DNA from: Gemelliphila asaccharolytica
GTDB lineage: Bacteria; Bacillota; Bacilli; Staphylococcales; Gemellaceae
Assembly: GCF_001553005.1 (NCBI RefSeq)
Contig: NZ_KQ959874.1
Span: 1 to 23,709 of the forward strand
Direction of reading: 5' to 3'
Length of the DNA stretch: 23,709 bases
Below, one piece after another: positions 22,230-23,709 of this stretch (position 1 is its first letter; each line of letters starts with the position of its first letter). A program made the translations under genes and the position numbers. The notes below the pieces were generated by a model. The model searched no databases. It was not told the origin of the DNA and saw nothing but the letters and a program-made list of their open reading frames with translations.

Positions 22230-23709
22230 TTGAAAAAATATAGAAAATTTTTCACTTTAAAATTTTTGGAAGATAAGAAAAGTATAAGAAATAAAGATTA
22301 TATATCAAGAAAAAGAACAAAAATGATTTTCACGACTCTTTTTGTTTTTTTCTTTGTATGGATTTTAATTTTAAATATAGGACAAATGGCTGTATTTAGC
22401 ACTATAAGAGGTAAAAATTTAGCGAAAATTGCTGAAAAAAAGTATAAAATAGATGCAGTTTTGCAACCAGAAAGAGGGAAAATTTACGATAGGAATGGAG
22501 ATGTTTTAGCAGATAATATAGAATCATATAAACTTATAGCAGTTCTTTCAGAAAAGGCTTCAGAAGGCTTAAAAGATGGAGAACCTAAAAAACATGTTGT
22601 AGATATAAAAAAAACTGCGAACGAATTATCTAATTTCATAAATTTACCAGAAGAAAAAATAGAGAATATTTTAAACAATGACACAGCATATCAAGTAGAA
22701 TTTGGAAATTATGGAAAAGACATAGATATAAAAACCAAAAGAGAAATAGAAGAATTAAATCTTCCTGGAATCAAATTTGAAACAACAAAAAAAAGATATT
22801 ATCCAAATGGCACACTTTTAGGTAATTTTTTAGGGTATGCTCAAAATACTAATGATAAAGACGATTTAATAATAGGAAAATTAGGAATAGAAAAATGTTT
22901 TGATTATTATCTTAGGGGGAAAAATGGGAGAGTAATATACTCAAGAGATGCTTGGGGAAAAGTTGTTTCAAATGTTCCTTCCGTTAAAGTTGAACCTGTT
23001 AATGGTTCTGATATACATTTAACAATAGATAAGAATATTCAAGGATTTATAGATAATAGTCTTAAAGATATTCAAGATAAATATGAACCAGAGAGTGCAT
23101 TTTCTGTTGTAATGAGTGCAAAAACTGGTGAAATATTAGGAATAGGTCAAAGCCCTGCATTTAATCCTAATACAAAAGAAAACATGGATAAGGCTTGGAC
23201 TAATGCTATTTTCAATTCGGCTATAGAGCCAGGTTCAACAATGAAAACATTCAGTTTAGCTATAATGATAGAAAATTCTATATATGATCCTAATAAATAT
23301 TATAGATCAGGTTCTTATAAAATTTATGATACAACAATTTATGACTATAATAAAAAAGGATGGGGCACTATTTCTTATAGACATGGATTTCAAGAATCAT
23401 CAAATACATTAATGTTAACCATGTTTGAGTCTTTAGGTGCTGAGAAATTGAAACAAGGGTTTGAAAAATTTGGTTTTGGCAAAAATACTGGAGCGTTATT
23501 TGAGAATGAAGCAAGTGGAGTTTTAGCATTTCAAAATCCTGTATCTTCTGCAACTAGTGTTTTCGGTCAAGGTAGTACAGTAACACCAATTCAAATGCTT
23601 CAAGCAGAAACAGCAATAGTTAATGATGGTAACATGTTAAAACCTTATTTTTTAAAAAAAATACATAGTAATGAGGATAATCTAGATCTTAATATTGGAG
23701 AAAAAAAAA
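22230..23709 (+). CDS. Division penicillin-binding protein (FtsI/PBP2B-type transpeptidase), 3' end outside the window
   Basis: At least 493 residues; the gene runs off the right edge. It starts with TTG at 22230, eight or so bases after AAAGGTAGTGA and directly after the ftsL stop. Features are a basic cytoplasmic start, a membrane helix at about residues 30-55, and the dimerisation domain beginning QPERGKIYDRNGDVLADN. The transpeptidase domain has active-site Ser336 in EPGSTMK and the SxN motif S390-S391-N392. The KTG motif and any PASTA repeats lie beyond the window. It cross-links septal peptidoglycan together with the FtsW glycosyltransferase and needs FtsL/DivIC. Whether it is vegetative or a SpoVD paralogue cannot be settled here. 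Confidence 0.95.
   Translation, partial: MKKYRKFFTLKFLEDKKSIRNKDYISRKRTKMIFTTLFVFFFVWILILNIGQMAVFSTIRGKNLAKIAEKKYKIDAVLQPERGKIYDRNGDVLADNIESYKLIAVLSEKASEGLKDGEPKKHVVDIKKTANELSNFINLPEEKIENILNNDTAYQVEFGNYGKDIDIKTKREIEELNLPGIKFETTKKRYYPNGTLLGNFLGYAQNTNDKDDLIIGKLGIEKCFDYYLRGKNGRVIYSRDAWGKVVSNVPSVKVEPVNGSDIHLTIDKNIQGFIDNSLKDIQDKYEPESAFSVVMSAKTGEILGIGQSPAFNPNTKENMDKAWTNAIFNSAIEPGSTMKTFSLAIMIENSIYDPNKYYRSGSYKIYDTTIYDYNKKGWGTISYRHGFQESSNTLMLTMFESLGAEKLKQGFEKFGFGKNTGALFENEASGVLAFQNPVSSATSVFGQGSTVTPIQMLQAETAIVNDGNMLKPYFLKKIHSNEDNLDLNIGEKK

Overview
The window looks like the chromosome of a very AT-rich, low-GC Gram-positive bacterium (Bacillota). The right end carries the start of a division and cell-wall cluster in the usual order mraZ-rsmH-ftsL-PBP, with a short FtsL and Bacilli-like spacing. 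A Gemella-like genome is my best guess, from general resemblance only; no rRNA or other marker is present to confirm it.

Layout. (1) 187-4750 is a resistance-type operon. A TetR regulator sits behind a near-consensus promoter with a perfect inverted repeat just after the -10. It is followed by a PEP-utilising phosphotransferase with the domain order of rifampicin phosphotransferase, then a MATE efflux pump. (2) 4751-8190 is a patchwork: an alpha/beta hydrolase, a small membrane protein, a 3' relic of an rRNA methyltransferase-like gene, and a SAM methyltransferase. (3) 8250-11720 is a decayed prophage: a tail-protein 3' relic, a MuF-type head protein carrying a C-terminal nuclease-toxin-like domain, a truncated terminase joined to a 5'-truncated hicB, and small phage-type proteins. 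(4) 11800-14393 is a relic of a Gram-negative-style iron locus: the 3' end of a TonB-dependent receptor, an IS3-family fragment, an intact MFS transporter richer in G+C than its surroundings, a Fur-box-like site and a stop-riddled SbmA-type transporter gene. (5) 14341-17108 holds a second copy of a 165-bp repeat, a membrane-anchored BAAT-type hydrolase, a 37-codon partial copy of the first hydrolase gene, and a DUF4097-type protein. (6) 17694-18581 encodes a GIY-YIG/DUF4357 protein. (7) 18828-19105 encodes two tandem, homologous, lysine-rich amphipathic mini-peptides. This is the most novel-looking item in the window. (8) From 19254 rightward lies conserved core: a yybP-ykoY (Mn2+) riboswitch with its terminator and a TerC-family exporter, then mraZ preceded by three TGG boxes at 10-bp period, rsmH, ftsL and a division PBP that runs off the end.

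The left 19 kb is therefore an accessory, recombination-prone region next to a stable core. Two repeat families link 4.9-5.5 kb with 14.3-16.3 kb and suggest shuffling by homologous exchange. All calls come from reading the sequence and recalling protein families; no database search was run.
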